Source of the DNA: Helichrysum umbraculigerum
Lineage: Eukaryota > Streptophyta > Magnoliopsida > Asterales > Asteraceae
Length of the DNA: 64,000 nt
Reading direction: 5' to 3'
Assembly (NCBI GenBank): GCA_949592205.1
Contig: CATIUR010000004.1
Coordinates: 86,279,337-86,343,336, forward strand
Part shown: one piece after another, positions 48,965 through 60,674 of the stretch
Layout of the letters: every line of letters starts with the position of its first letter
How positions within the stretch are numbered: position 1 is the first letter of the stretch
Program-made: the position numbers and the translations under genes
The notes under the pieces: generated by a model
Database searches by the model: none
What the model was told of the DNA's origin: nothing
Seen by the model: the letters and a program-made list of their open reading frames with translations, nothing else

Positions 48965-49673
48965 CTGCTAAGATAAACAATGCATTAGTACAAAAATTAA
49001 GCAGGAAATTGCAATTAGGGTGCTAAAAATTTCGGCAGCATTCCGGCTGCCGGGTGAATAATCCACCATAATGGCTGACCCTAAACTACCGCAAACAATC
49101 ATCAATTCACACATCCTAATTGCTTATTAACCAAAATTACACACTTGCTAAAGTATGTACTTATTCAATTTTCATCACAATTGCCAATTCAAATGCAATA
49201 TAACAACTTGGTACCAATATGAACATACGAACAAATTACTTCTCACAATTACTAAACTCAAGTATTAGTAACTAGCAATTATTCATAATATTCAACATGA
49301 ATTATTATAACTACATTATTGCAAAATGACAATTCATCACACAAACCATAATCACAAACACTTGCGTACCAAACAAACATTCGCAAAATAATAATGTGAC
49401 CAGAAAATCAACAAGTTCAATCGACATTCATAGCAAGTGAGTAATAAATGAAAACCACATTATATAAATATAAACGCATAATTCGAATAATTGCATATTA
49501 TACAAATGGTATAAAATTGAGCATGGCATTCCTTCATATTGTTAATAACAAAAATAATGTAACTAACACATTCATAAAAACATGCCCAAACACGAAATCC
49601 CCAATTCGCAATCGTAAACCCTAATTATCAAACACACAATTTAACCGACAAAAATGAAAATTACGAGTCGTAC
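48965..49673 (-). other. predicted intron before the ATHILA-type ORF, element B
   Basis: Donor ACAAG|GTACGA (GT at 49673-49672) and acceptor TTATCTTAGCAG|TCAAATG (AG at 48966-48965). The acceptor is four bases before the ORF start. The region is AT-rich with no gene of its own. This is a sequence-based prediction. Confidence 0.55.
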
Positions 49674-49826
49674 CTTGTAGAGGGAGTTGCGAATAACAAG
49701 AATATGCAAAAATACGAGTGAGGGAGTGGCCGGAATTGGGTGGTCGGAGTGGTGGCAGCCGGTAGTGTGTGGTGGTGGTAATTTTGTGGAGTAAAAACGA
49801 AATGGGGGCTGTCAAATGGCTTTATG
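49674..49826 (-). promoter_or_regulatory. internal promoter and leader exon, element B
   Basis: On the minus strand a TATA-like GCATAAAGCC (49819-49826) lies just downstream of the palindromes at 49836-49970. A leader of about 120 bases then runs to the splice donor at 49673. The order (palindromes, TATA, leader) copies that of the LTR promoter. The call is inference. Confidence 0.45.
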
Positions 49827-49835
49827 CAGTTTTTT

Positions 49836-49970
49836 GATCCATCCGGTGGATGGATGATTCATCCGGCGGTTGGATTGAAACCCAAGTCAAACTTTTCAAT
49901 TAGCCTAGTCAAAGTGGACTGGGGCCCAAATCAATCCATCCGGCGGTTCAAATTTCCATCCGGCGGATGG
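49836..49970 (-). promoter_or_regulatory. internal copy of the CATCCG palindrome cluster
   Basis: Four copies: atccatccggtggatggat, tcatccggcggttggat, atccatccggcggttc and ccatccggcggatggat. They are the LTR's own palindromes, but the intervening sequence is unrelated to the LTR, so this is not a simple LTR duplication. Confidence 0.7.
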
Positions 49971-50278
49971 ATTTAAAAAACAGTGACTTTTTTTCTTTTT
50001 TCAAAATAATTTACCACCACACTCACGCATTCGCCACGAACTAAATTCAAACTTACAAACATACCTGGAGACGTAATAATGAGTTCTTGGCTCTTTAATT
50101 CCAAACTATACACTTAAACAATAAAAATTCGAAATTTCAAATCAAACCACACAATAAAAACTTCACATTCACACACTAATAAAAAGTTCAACATTCAAAT
50201 CACACAATAAATAAATAAAATCCAAGAGAAACAAGAATGTCAGAAATCCAATGAAATAAAAGTTATAGAAAATGGGGA

Positions 50279-50887
50279 TTAGTGCATGGGGTAAAGGGCT
50301 AAGAAGTGCTCCGTGACTTGTGCGATAACATTAACCACGCCGTTACCAAAGCATGAGAAATTAGCCAAATGCTCGCTAGCGACAGGCTGAAGATAAACCA
50401 AACACCAGCCGATTTCCCTTACCGCCTTATTTACTGCTCCATCAGTAGGCCAAACCACTTTATCACCTTCTAAAGTCACCTCACGGTCCGGATTGTTCTC
50501 CTCTAGCTCACTTATGAATTCCAAACAAGCATCTACTATCCCATGGTGTTTTTCTACCAGCGGATCCTTCCTTAAGTCCCTCACCCTTCTCTCAATTTTT
50601 TGAATGGCTACCTCCTGTATATTGCTAAACTCCAATCCCGAATTCTTGAATATTTCAAAAAACTTGGTGTAGATTTCCAACATCCCATAGTGGAAATGTT
50701 CTCTCGGGGTTAGTACCTTACCTAAATCAACCAAGGCATCCAAATTTACTACCAGATAAATAGCCAAGTCAATCTGGCTATGCGGGTGAATAAAGTCAGG
50801 GTGACGTCTTCCTTCTTCCTCTTTAGCTAGACGATCCAACTGCTTCACCATCTTTTGAAGGTAGTAATTTATGGTGTTAGTCACCAT
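50279..50887 (-). CDS. gag-position helical ORF of element B
   Basis: A 202-residue, probably all-helical, charged protein (YLQKMVKQLDRLAKEEEG, HYGMLEIYTKFFEIFKNS, IQKIERRVRDLRKDP). It occupies the first-ORF position of the element and is intact to its stop. The 5' end may be incomplete because the neighbouring LTR begins 32 bases upstream of the ATG. A weak similarity to the C-terminal half of 61341-62802 (YL..L.AL, F+.S...F.N.Q) suggests a shared family. No knuckle or known gag domain is seen. Confidence 0.5.
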   Translation of the reverse strand: MVTNTINYYLQKMVKQLDRLAKEEEGRRHPDFIHPHSQIDLAIYLVVNLDALVDLGKVLTPREHFHYGMLEIYTKFFEIFKNSGLEFSNIQEVAIQKIERRVRDLRKDPLVEKHHGIVDACLEFISELEENNPDREVTLEGDKVVWPTDGAVNKAVREIGWCLVYLQPVASEHLANFSCFGNGVVNVIAQVTEHFLALYPMH

Positions 50888-50918
50888 TACTCTATGAGGT
50901 CTCGGGTCTCTAAGATGG

Positions 50919-53133
50919 TGATGCGCCCTCAGCCGTCGGTATCGTTCGTGTTGTTGTAATGACCGAGGGTGCGATCAGGGTGTTTTAAAAGTTATTTTGC
51001 TCGGGGCCTAAACCTCGGAACTACCTACTGGTACTAGGCACAAGTACCTGATACTAGTACGTGGTAAGGATGATCAGGGTCGTCTCCAGATGGTCGAATT
51101 TGAAACGGAGCTCATTTGGATAATTCAGTCCTCAAGATTGGGTTCAGATAGTTGGTTTTGTTTGGTTTTTATCTAATTGAAATAACTAAAGCAATAAAAC
51201 TAAAATGAGACAGCTAGCATATAAGGAACAACTAAGGATAAGGAAGACGTGGTTTACCATGACTTGGGATAGTATAATATCGGGATGGTGTTTATGATGG
51301 GGACACTTTCAGATTAATAGATTGACAGACTTTGGTGTAAATACTAGAACCCTACCAATTAAATTCCCGTTGGCATGTCACTAGGAACTAGGTTATCGTG
51401 ATTCTGATAGGAGCAATACGCTAAACTTCCAATACTTACCTAGTTGAAAGATAAGCAACCTATTTTGGTGATTAACCGAGGAACATGAATAAAGCAGCAT
51501 ATCGTTTCATAGGTCCGACCGTTCTTAACACCTAAGCTTATCTTTCGTTCTTCTAATAGTGTAACTAATTATTACTTTTTATGTTTAAAGAGTCAAATAT
51601 GTAAAGTCTAGGAGGTTGATATATCTAAATCACTTGGACTTTCCTCACTAGACCTTGTTAATACTTTTCTTAAACTCCAATTACTTTTGATTTATGACTT
51701 AGACCTCTCCTTTTCAAACAGTTATACATCTCCATATTTTTCACAGTTTGTTTAAAACATGTTTCATATGAGGATCATGCCTTTCAGTAATAGACAGTGT
51801 ACTTTACAGGGTAGTTCCACGGGTTCTTACGTCTAACATGCGGTCAAGAGTAATTGACAGTGAGGGTGACACTCTAAACTAACTAAATGTAAAGCAGTGC
51901 AGAAATGTAAATCTAATATATACAGCGAGTGGTTTCACTGTGTCTTACTTATTGCATGTCATGGGCACAGATAACTACTTACCACAATTAAGGTTCCAGA
52001 CTCCCTAATATCTAGGTTGCAGTCACGTGGATAACTGGAAAAGGGTACTCCATAAATTAGGTCAGGTGTCATATATTTAAACAATAACATAGTATAATAA
52101 TTCCCATTCATATAAGTTTCTTTTTATAAATTTTAACTATGTTGGAATGAGTTGTTTTACGATCCTATCAGCTAACTAACGTAGAGTTGTCCGCAATCAG
52201 ATAGAAGATATGTCACATGGATAGTAAACACGAACAATTACAATACACCGGAAGTTCTCCCAAATGTACTGAACACATCGGCTAACAACTACCCTCGAAT
52301 CCTATTCCCCAATCTCGGTCGTCAGAGATGTCTGTATCATGGCATGGTCTATTGAATAAATGGTCACATAAACAAGTTTTACCCTACCAGAATAAGTTGG
52401 GGCAATCTGGTCATAAGCAGTTGGCCAAACATGCCATCATTCGTTCATAATGTTATAATTAAACTATAAACAGAAATTTATTTAGCACTTTTATAGTATT
52501 AATCCATAATGCAACTACCTTCGGTCGTTCTCAGACTTACGTACATTTGTACTCCGCATAAAGCGTTTCCAGCACTATATCTGGAAACAGTTGAATAAGG
52601 GCCGTCACATTACTTCACAATATTTAATATCATCCCATTATAACTATCTAAACCATGGCAAACATATAAGCAACTACTTGCATAATATCATGGCAATAAA
52701 CATTTCAATTAATAAATCATAAACATCAAACAAGAACATTACAATTAATTAATAGAAGAAAAGGATAGATATTACCCGTAATTATTGCGAGCCAAACGAT
52801 GCTTATATTACTTCCAAATATTCCAAAGCGTTACATTGCTAAGCTAGCTATTATTAACTAATACATAACTAATCTAAAAGAAAGGATTCTCTCCTAATCT
52901 TCTCTCTAGTTCTCCTCTAACTCCTAAGAGTAGTGCTAGAGAGAGAAACTAGAGAGAAGAACTAACTATAAGAACAATTCTCCTCTAACTCCTAAGAGTA
53001 GTGCTAGAGAGAGAATTCTAGAGAGAGAAAGAGAAATATGCAAAAAAAGGAGGTGCATATGGTGCAAGTTGAAATGAAGCCTCATGCCCTCTATTTATAG
53101 GAGAGGTTTGGCTCACATTAGCATCAAGGGGTG
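50919..53133 (-). repeat. truncated LTR of the element A family
   Basis: An inverted copy of the 22799-25703 LTR, from its 3' end (TGATGCGCCC on plus) to about 30 bases short of the GC-rich repeats. There element C is inserted. The sequence next to 50919 has no PBS, so this is a 3' LTR or solo LTR. It contains the TATA box (53092-53099) and two leader hairpin units (52910-52947, 52978-53015). Confidence 0.9.
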
Positions 53134-55559
53134 TGTCGCGTCCCCGTCCGTCGGTCGGGTTTTTACCCCGAATCGTTGCTCCGACCGCAAAAGAGGTGAA
53201 CGACAGTTGAAATGTTAAAAATTTATATTTGCTGGGCTCAAACTATGCAAGCTACCTACCTTGTGGGTAAGGTGGCAAGTATAACTCGAGTGTCGTCCAA
53301 AATCGGAACGAATTGAATTGAATTGGAACCTACCAAAGATGATTTGACAATAGGATGGGTTTAAAACAAGGTAGGTATGGGTTTTGGTTTTATCTAACCT
53401 AAAGACAGAAATTAAAGTGTAGAAAAGTAAACGAGAATATAAGCAGCAGGTAGAGAGTGATTGCTGAAACTTCGACGATTAGGGTTTCGGGATGATATTA
53501 TATTGATGATAGGTGATTACTCTAGTTAAGAATCTTCTAAAGAGTCGGTGTAAACACTAGGACCCTACGTCTAGGTGTAACCCTAAAGCATATGTCACTG
53601 AATCCTATGCTATCCTGATTCTGATCAGATGGGACTGTCTTCAGACCCACCTTACCGTCTCTTTCGGAGACCAAGCGACCCTCTGAATGGGATTAAGGAA
53701 TAAGGCGACAGTCCACGACACTGACTTTTCTTAACACCTATGTCTATCCAATTTTAACAGAGTAATACTGGTTGTATGCTGAATAAGTTAAACTGTCGGT
53801 TAAGTAGAGTTTAGGGGTTTTAAGCATCTGGGAACACAGCCAGCATCCTTGCTTTCATTTCCTAACTCATATTTTATCTGTTTTAGTTCTGATACTTCCG
53901 TCATGGATTAGACCCTCCTTTGCCATCGGTCGTTCATCCCTAGGCATGCGTACAGTGTATAGTGTCCTTATTTTCCACAGTACTCTAACCCTAGGTATAT
54001 CTACGGTGTTTTAAAGACCTATTGTATCTTTACACAGCTTTATAACCAGAGGTAGTTTAACGGTGTACTATAGCATTTTCACGGCTTAACAAGACCTAGA
54101 CCCGTGTCTGGAAGGGTTGCTTCCAGGTAATCCACGGTGAGATAGTCCACCGGCATTTCCTTGGCTTCCACGTATTTGTACTTTACCAGTGGTATTTCCA
54201 ACGCTATACCAAGTATTCTGCCGTGTTACGGCGATCCCACAGTTTCATACAAACAGGAGATAACTGTGTATTCGTAGTTAGGGTTGATCAGATCCTATCC
54301 TAAGGCAACAGTCACGTGAGAGACCAGAAAGGGTGATTAATTAAGTCTACATCCAGGATAAGTCTAAACATGTATGCAACATAACAACTACCGATCATAT
54401 ATAAGATATATTAATTAAACATCATCCCTAATCCTAACATCTACATTTCAACAATCACATATTAATCTAGCTAATCAGCATGGCAACAATCATAGATCGT
54501 ACTGAAATAATATGCAAAGTAAACATTATAACAGTAAGAAAGTAAGATAATATCACCGGATTAGAAGAGTAATACTGAGGATTACAACAGTCTGACATGA
54601 ATAACCTTGCTACAACTTGATTACCCAATTACAACTTTCCTCTAGCTCTAACCACTAACTTATATCTCTCTAGTTCTCCTCTAACTCCTAAGAGTAGTGC
54701 TAGAGAGAGAAACTAGAGAGAGAACTAATTACAAGAACAATTCTCCTCTAACTCCTAAGAGTAGTGCTAGAGAGAGAATTCTAGAGAGAGAAAGAGAAGT
54801 GTGTAAAATGAAAGGTGTAAGGTGTGTTTGAAATGGTGAAATGAGTGAGGTATTTATAGGAGAAGCTAGTTGGCCTTGGTACAAGTCTTGAAGCACGAAA
54901 TACAAGCATCAAAGCAGCATACGGGGCAAGCGGACCAAGGGGGGGGCAAACGGCACCTCACAAGCCAACCAACCCCGTATACGGCACCCTAAGGGCCGTA
55001 TACGGAACTTAAGGTACCGTATACGGTACCTAGTGCCAAGGGGGGGGGGTTGGTGCTTGGTTTGGCCTCCGCTTGTTTCTCGGTTGCTTGGTTCGTCCGT
55101 ATCTTCTTCGTTTGGGCTCCGATTTGCTTAATTCTTGCGCCGTTGGCTTCGTTTTTCCTTACGCTTCTAATGACACAAAGTTTGCCAAATTTGGAAGTGT
55201 TCAAATTTTACGTGTTCCGGATGACGATCGGCGGGCTTCTAGACTGCACATCTTCTTCGTTCTTCACCCGTTTCTCTTAATTCTTTCACCTCCGATCTTG
55301 GATTTTCCTATTGAATCATAAAATATGCATTAAGATCTACTTTAATAGGATAATCAAGAATGGAATATTTAAGATGATTGTTTTTGCGTCGGTTTGCGTG
55401 CAAATTGGATGTTTTTACTAATTTTTGTAGCAACGCCCGTATTTAGACTACCTTGGTGATTTTTGATGATAAATGATTGTTTTGAAATGTTTTCACCAAA
55501 GAATAGTCCAAAAAGTGCGGAAATAAGTACTTAAAAACATGACTTTTTGGGTCACATCA
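53134..55559 (-). repeat. 3' LTR of element C
   Basis: 2426 bp. It starts TGATGTGACCC on minus and ends GCGACA. TATA box 54851-54858. Palindromes 54975-55030. Two leader hairpin units at 54674-54711 and 54741-54778, almost the same as those of the A family although most of the LTR differs. Open frames near 55000-55320 are not genes. Confidence 0.92.
54975..55030 (-). promoter_or_regulatory. CCGTATACGG palindromes in U3 of element C
   Basis: Three copies of CCGTATACGG, the last extended to the perfect 18-base palindrome GGTACCGTATACGGTACC (55013-55030). They lie about 120-180 bases upstream of the TATA box in the element's sense. Confidence 0.75.
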
Positions 55560-55560
55560 A

Positions 55561-55596
55561 GTATCCCACACTTAAGCGTTGCTTGTCCTCAAGCAA
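55561..55596 (-). ncRNA. PPT and upstream hairpin of element C
   Basis: The minus strand has TTGCTTG-AGGA-CAAGCAA (55596-55579), then cttaagtgtgggatac next to the LTR. The stem is the same as in element A and covaries with element B. Confidence 0.7.
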
Positions 55597-57936
55597 TAGT
55601 CAGTTGTGTCCCGTGAAAACATTTTATAGATTTTAGGTGAGTTGGAGCACCTCCAAAAAGTTACCACTTTGTTATATGGGAAAATCATTTAGAGAACATA
55701 GGGAAAGCTAGGATGATCCTTTCAGAAATAAGTATTGACTTTCCCAGGCATACTTTCCAAATCTCGTGATCTTGGAGTATACATGACTAGGCGATCTCAC
55801 TAAAGGTGGTCACTCAATTCACTCAGAGTGTATCGGGTTTCCTATCAATCTAGCACAATCGAAATCGCTCAAATAGCCAGTCATGCAGCACTCATCATCA
55901 TAAGCTTGGTCGAGAATCGGATCTCCACCACTTAGGAAGGGGACGGTGCTAATTATCCCAAGACATTCGAGTGGGTTGTAGTGTTTGTGAGGTTTAAGGG
56001 GTATGGATAGTGGTGATTTTTGGTTGTAAGGGGTTGCTTATCATGGGCATTCTAAGAATCATGAAAAACTTATTGTAGAACGGAGAAAATAGCTACTCGT
56101 ATTTCATTGAATCTTTCTTTGAAAGATTGATACTCTGAAGCACTTTAGCTTTATTTTTATTTCTTTTTCTTTTCTTTCTTTTTCTGCTTTTTATTTTCTT
56201 TTCTTTCTTCAGAACTTCTTTGCCAGAGAACTTCCAAGGATATTTTTGCTTTTCTTTCGGAAATCTCTTCTTTTTTATCACGGACTTCTTCGAGTCTTTT
56301 CTTCTGGTGCCAATTTTTCGCACTCTTGATTTTCTGATTTTGGTGAACACGGAGGAGTAGATCAATTCAGAAAGAGATTCTTCAAGATGTTTTTCATAAC
56401 CTTAGAAATTCCAAGATAAGTTGTTGGGAATTTGGGAAAAGTGGTTAAAGATATAGGGTTTTGAAGAAACGAAAGGTTTAGGCTCAAAGGGTTTTTCTAG
56501 GCGGATCATCGATACTAAAAATGAGTATCGGAAGGGTTTTGGGCTTGAAAAGGTATGTAAGAATGGGTTTAATCCTAAGGAATGTCGAGATCATCTAATT
56601 GCACCTATACCGCATACGGTACTCTCCAATGTGGTCTCGAAACGTATGTCAGGAACAAGTTCTAATTTAGAGATACTAGCATCGGCACACACAAGAAATG
56701 AACAATGTAGCATTTAAAATGAATGCTTTTAAGGCTCAAAACCTCACTGCAAATTTGGGTTTGTATGTGCCTAGCCATGCTCCTTAAATTGTTAATACTT
56801 ATTTAAGAAATTTCTATCTTAATTTCCCTAATATTCTTGAATAACTAACTCATATTAGAAATGGTTCCTCTTCGAAAGAAATCGTAACTCAAAAATAGTA
56901 GAGCTAATTGGATGATTTGGCTCATACTTTATTATTTTTGTTTAAAAAGTTTTGAAAATTTTGAAAATTTGAGGAACATTTTCATAGTAAAGCTATTTGG
57001 ACATTAAAATCTGTAAAACATCTAATTCAAGGTATTCTATACCTGCTATCTCATACTTAGAGGAACATTGTCCCTAATGTTCTCTTGAGTTGAGATTATA
57101 TAATCCCACACTTAGAGTTTGAACATATAGAAAATGTTTCTCAAGTGTTTGGTTTAGGCTGGAATCCCACACTTAGTGATAAGTTTAGGATAGAGTATAG
57201 ATTACTTTGCATTCCTAAGCTAACAAAATGAATCAATGTAAACGAGGTGAAAGGTAAGAAACTCCCCAGATGACGATTTAACATTTAGAGGCGAAAACTG
57301 AGAATTCGAAGATCTTCATTAAGAGTGATTCAGCTCCGCATGTCCTTTATCTGGTGCACAGCGCTTCTCATTCATGCTTAGCTAAGAGTCGATCCATAAT
57401 GTAAGTGGAAATTCTTATTAGTAAATTTCACACTTTTGTGATTTAAGATTTGGAGACGATTCTTGCTAAGATGTCTTGGAGTGTGGGTTGAGATCCCACA
57501 CTTAGATCTTTGAAGAGTTGCGGTGCATGTGCGAGTTTCAGAAGAAGATAGACTAAAGCTCCTCTCCTGAGATGTGTGTAAGTTCCGTGGTCCGCAGTTG
57601 TGAATTCCTTGGTTGTCTACCTTTTGACATCACGGTTCTTTTTCTTGAAGGCTCATCATCTCGTACGGGCTCATTTCTCATTCATCACACATTCAATCAC
57701 TTATTCTAAAATAAAGAAACAAACATAATAAGTAACTACGATAAACATAATAATAAAGCTCAACCATATAGGTCGAGAAATATCCCAAAAGTTTAACCAA
57801 GTGCAAGATAGAGATCTCTGTAGTCAATACAATACAGAAGTCAGTGATATGGAATATAAATCAAAAGATAAGTAGTCTAGAATGGAGGATCCTCTGCTGG
57901 TATGTCATCAGGCTGAGCTGCGGGTCCTGCAACTGA
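55597..57936 (-). other. 3' non-coding internal region of element C
   Basis: Contains PPT-like motifs atcccacacttag (57102, 57164, 57493) and the variant atctcatacttag (57048), and the conserved block gaacattgtccctaatgttc near 57063. A purine-rich stretch (about 56100-56300, minus) is the source of a Lys-rich open frame at 56093-56365 that I do not call. About 55750-55960 is homologous to element A. Confidence 0.6.
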
Positions 57937-59661
57937 CTACTGTCCACTGGACACTCTCTGCTCATCTGGAGGTAGTAATCCTCTCAGAATCAATATCTGA
58001 CTGAGGGTCATCGCTGGAAGTGCCATCATATCATCATAACCCTGTGCGAGCATGTCCACAGTGGTAACACCTGCCGTCTGTAACATATCAAGGTAGAGCT
58101 GCTTGAGAGTGCTCTCAGTAGGGACCTGATCTGAGAAGATGGGGCCCAAATCCAAGTAAGGGCCGATGCTACCAGTGAACAATGCATCGGTGCTAATGTA
58201 GAGCAGATTTGTTCTATATGATGTGCTAGCCTCTGGATGCTGGTCATGGGTCGGAATGGGTACAGTCGGACGAGGCAATGATGCCTGCTGACGAGCAGGT
58301 GATGGTATGTGTACTGAGTAGACTCTGGCTATATCAGATGTGGATCTGTGAGTGGGTAATGGTGCGGAGTAGGTGGTAGGTGTGCGTGGGCGTCTATATG
58401 GATGTGGTGGCTGAGTGGAGGTATGTGGATGTGGTGGAGGAAAGGTGGTGTATGGGCGAGTGGTGGTATATGGGTGAGTGGCGGTATGGGTAGTGGGTGG
58501 TGGTGGTGGTCCACATCTGTATAGGAAGTGATCAGGCTCAGGGGTATCATGTGTCCTAGCTATCAGAACCTGCTGATCACGGATAACCTGTAAAGCATGT
58601 AATAGATACTACTGAGTAAGAGGAGTGACCGGATCAGTGTGATGCACAACGGCCTCTGTAGGCAGTAATGATGTGTCTGCTCCTCGTGATGTCTCAGGTA
58701 TCTCTGCTGCTACTGGTCTCTGTGGCTGGGGACCAACATCTCTATCCTCTGTAGTCACGCGCTTCCTTATGAAGCATCCAGGAATGGGCTGCCGAGTCTG
58801 ATACCATAAGCACTGTCTGTCAGGTCCCTCATCAATCATCCTGATCAACTTGCAGTACTCTAGATCAAACGGCTGCGAACTAGCGTGATGGGTGTAATCC
58901 TCACGGTGACGGTCAGTGAGAATCCCCATGCCGACTAACAATCTCGTGATAATGGCTCCCATGAATACGTGGCGTCTATCCTCTCTCTTCTCCTTCCACA
59001 ATCTATCCGCGATGATGTATGCGACATTCAGGTTCTGCTTCCTTATGATCGCATCCATGAACTTAAGCTCTTCTGACGTAGCAGGTCCAGCATCTCTTTT
59101 TCCAAAGATAGTACAGCACAGGAGCTTGTGAAGAATGTGATGAACTGGTCGGGTCATGAGTAAAGCTTTCACTCCACTCCTGAAGGTTATCCCCGTCAAT
59201 CCTCTCCATATCTCCTTGTGATTCCGTGACGGTAAACTGGAGATAGACTGGAAACTGCTAGTGAACCAATCAGAACTGGCCTGTGACTGTGTGTAAAGGC
59301 CAAGGTATACCCCGAAATCTCCCACTGTCATACGATACTTCTTCCCACGATAGCGAAAAGCGATCTTCTTATCAGTGATCTCCAATCTCTCTCGGAACTC
59401 GTAAGTCATCATAAACTCAGTGACGACCTCTCGGTATATAGCCTCATCAATGGAGAAAAGATGGAAAAATGCAGCATGTTCCTCGCCATCTTTATCATAC
59501 TTAATCAATTCTTCCAACTCATCCCTAATACCCAAGCGTCTCATATCCGGCCACATGATGACTCTGTTTGACCCTAAGTATCGTCCTATCCATTTCTCAA
59601 TATCGTCCATATTCTCGGGGGATGAAGCAAGCTTCCTCAACGAAGGGTTTGATAGATCCAT
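57937..59661 (-). pseudogene. ATHILA ORF1-like protein of element C (one in-frame TAG)
   Basis: From ATG 59661 the frame encodes about 350 residues to a TAG at 58609. The same frame then continues without a stop to 57937, about 575 codons in all. The first part resembles Pfam PF03078: WPDMRRLGIRDELEELI, FRYRGKKYRMTVGDFGVYLG, then ALLMTRPVHHILHKLLCCTI and RRHVFMGAIITRLL. After the TAG comes a His/Pro/Thr-rich linker and a helical tail (LKQLYLDMLQTAGVTTVDML). The TAG follows a CAG codon, so CAG-to-TAG mutation is the simplest reading. The frame open above 59661 is intron sequence. Confidence 0.78.
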
Positions 59662-60674
59662 CTGTTGACAAGAAAATGAGATGCATAAGTAATAACAAAT
59701 TGCTAAGTACATTTCCAAATTTTAAACAAAAATTGGAAATGTAGGCTTTAAAATATGAATAAATCTGCAATTTTTTTTAAACTAAACCTAGGCCTAACCA
59801 ATCCTCAATCCGCAATTTTCGCAACCATAAGTGTTTAACCTATTCCAAGGGTATTAAAGTAATAATAATACTAGCGTTTAATCTAAGTAAACTCGTTATT
59901 TCAAACAACTAGCAAATATTTTTACTTTCATTCATGGCAACTTAATCTAAGTGAGCATGACCATGTAATTACCTCAAATATATCAAGTAAACCAAAAAGT
60001 GCATAAACTAATTTATTCATGCAAATACCATATGGTTAAAGACACGTGTTAACTTATTCGGTCAGTTTTAACAATTTTGCAAGATTTAAAGATTTTGATA
60101 AATGAATGACGGTAGCTTACGTGTGATGGTCATATTAAAAATATTCAATACCTTATTAATTAAGGTGGTGAATAATTAAAATATTCAAGGACCAAAAGCT
60201 AACTAATGATTTATTGAAAATCTAAGAAACTTGTTACGATTTAATTAACACAAGTACCATTTTAAAAATTGAATATTTAAAATAAAGTATGATACTTGGT
60301 TAATTTTTAATCACAACATGCTTGTTTTAACTTTCAATAATTCTAAAGATCATTCAAAATAAACTAGCAATCATGTAAACATGTTTATCAAATCATACTA
60401 AGCATGAATTAATCAAAACAAGTCAAAACAAGCTACTAGTTATCAAAAGTCAACAAATCAAGCAACTTTGACCACTTAAAGTCAACACTTGAAGATCAAA
60501 GTCACAAATTATCAAGTAATCTACTCAATCAAGCAAGTAATCATGTTAAGCAACTATGCAAGAACACTTTTGAACCATAAAACACAAGTTTTCACCATGG
60601 ATTTCATAGATCAAAAGTTGAAACCCTAACTTTTAAAAATTTAATGAAATTTAAAGATTTGAGTTAGGAATTAC
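59662..60674 (-). other. predicted intron before the ATHILA-type ORF, element C
   Basis: Donor TTGCAAG|GTAATT (GT at 60674-60673) and acceptor TTGTCAACAG|ATG (AG at 59663-59662), so exon 2 would begin exactly at the start codon. The 1013-base interval is AT-rich and non-coding. The layout matches element B. Confidence 0.55.

Larger units (their letters stand above)
44753..50918 (-). mobile_element. non-autonomous Athila-like element B, 5' truncated
   Basis: Minus-strand element. 3' LTR at about 44753-46106 (starts TGATAAACGCG), PPT with hairpin, three covarying hairpins, an ATHILA-type ORF (47571-48960) with upstream intron and internal promoter-like region, and a gag-position ORF (50279-50887). 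No RT or integrase is seen. The 5' end is cut by the LTR at 50919. The left LTR end lacks a clear CA terminus, so that limit is approximate. Confidence 0.78.

Noticed and set aside
49621..49815. 64-codon minus-strand frame over the presumed leader exon of element B
   Set aside because: It lacks an ATG (opens on TTG), runs across the predicted donor, and its content is consistent with a pyrimidine-rich untranslated leader.
56093..56365. Lys/Arg-rich 90-codon frame resembling a nuclear-localised basic protein
   Set aside because: It lies in a purine-rich tract of the 3' non-coding region of element C, with no conserved counterpart in element A apart from similar base composition.
58329..58550. 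His/Pro-rich 73-codon minus-strand frame
   Set aside because: An out-of-frame shadow of the proline-rich part of the ATHILA-type ORF at 57937-59661.
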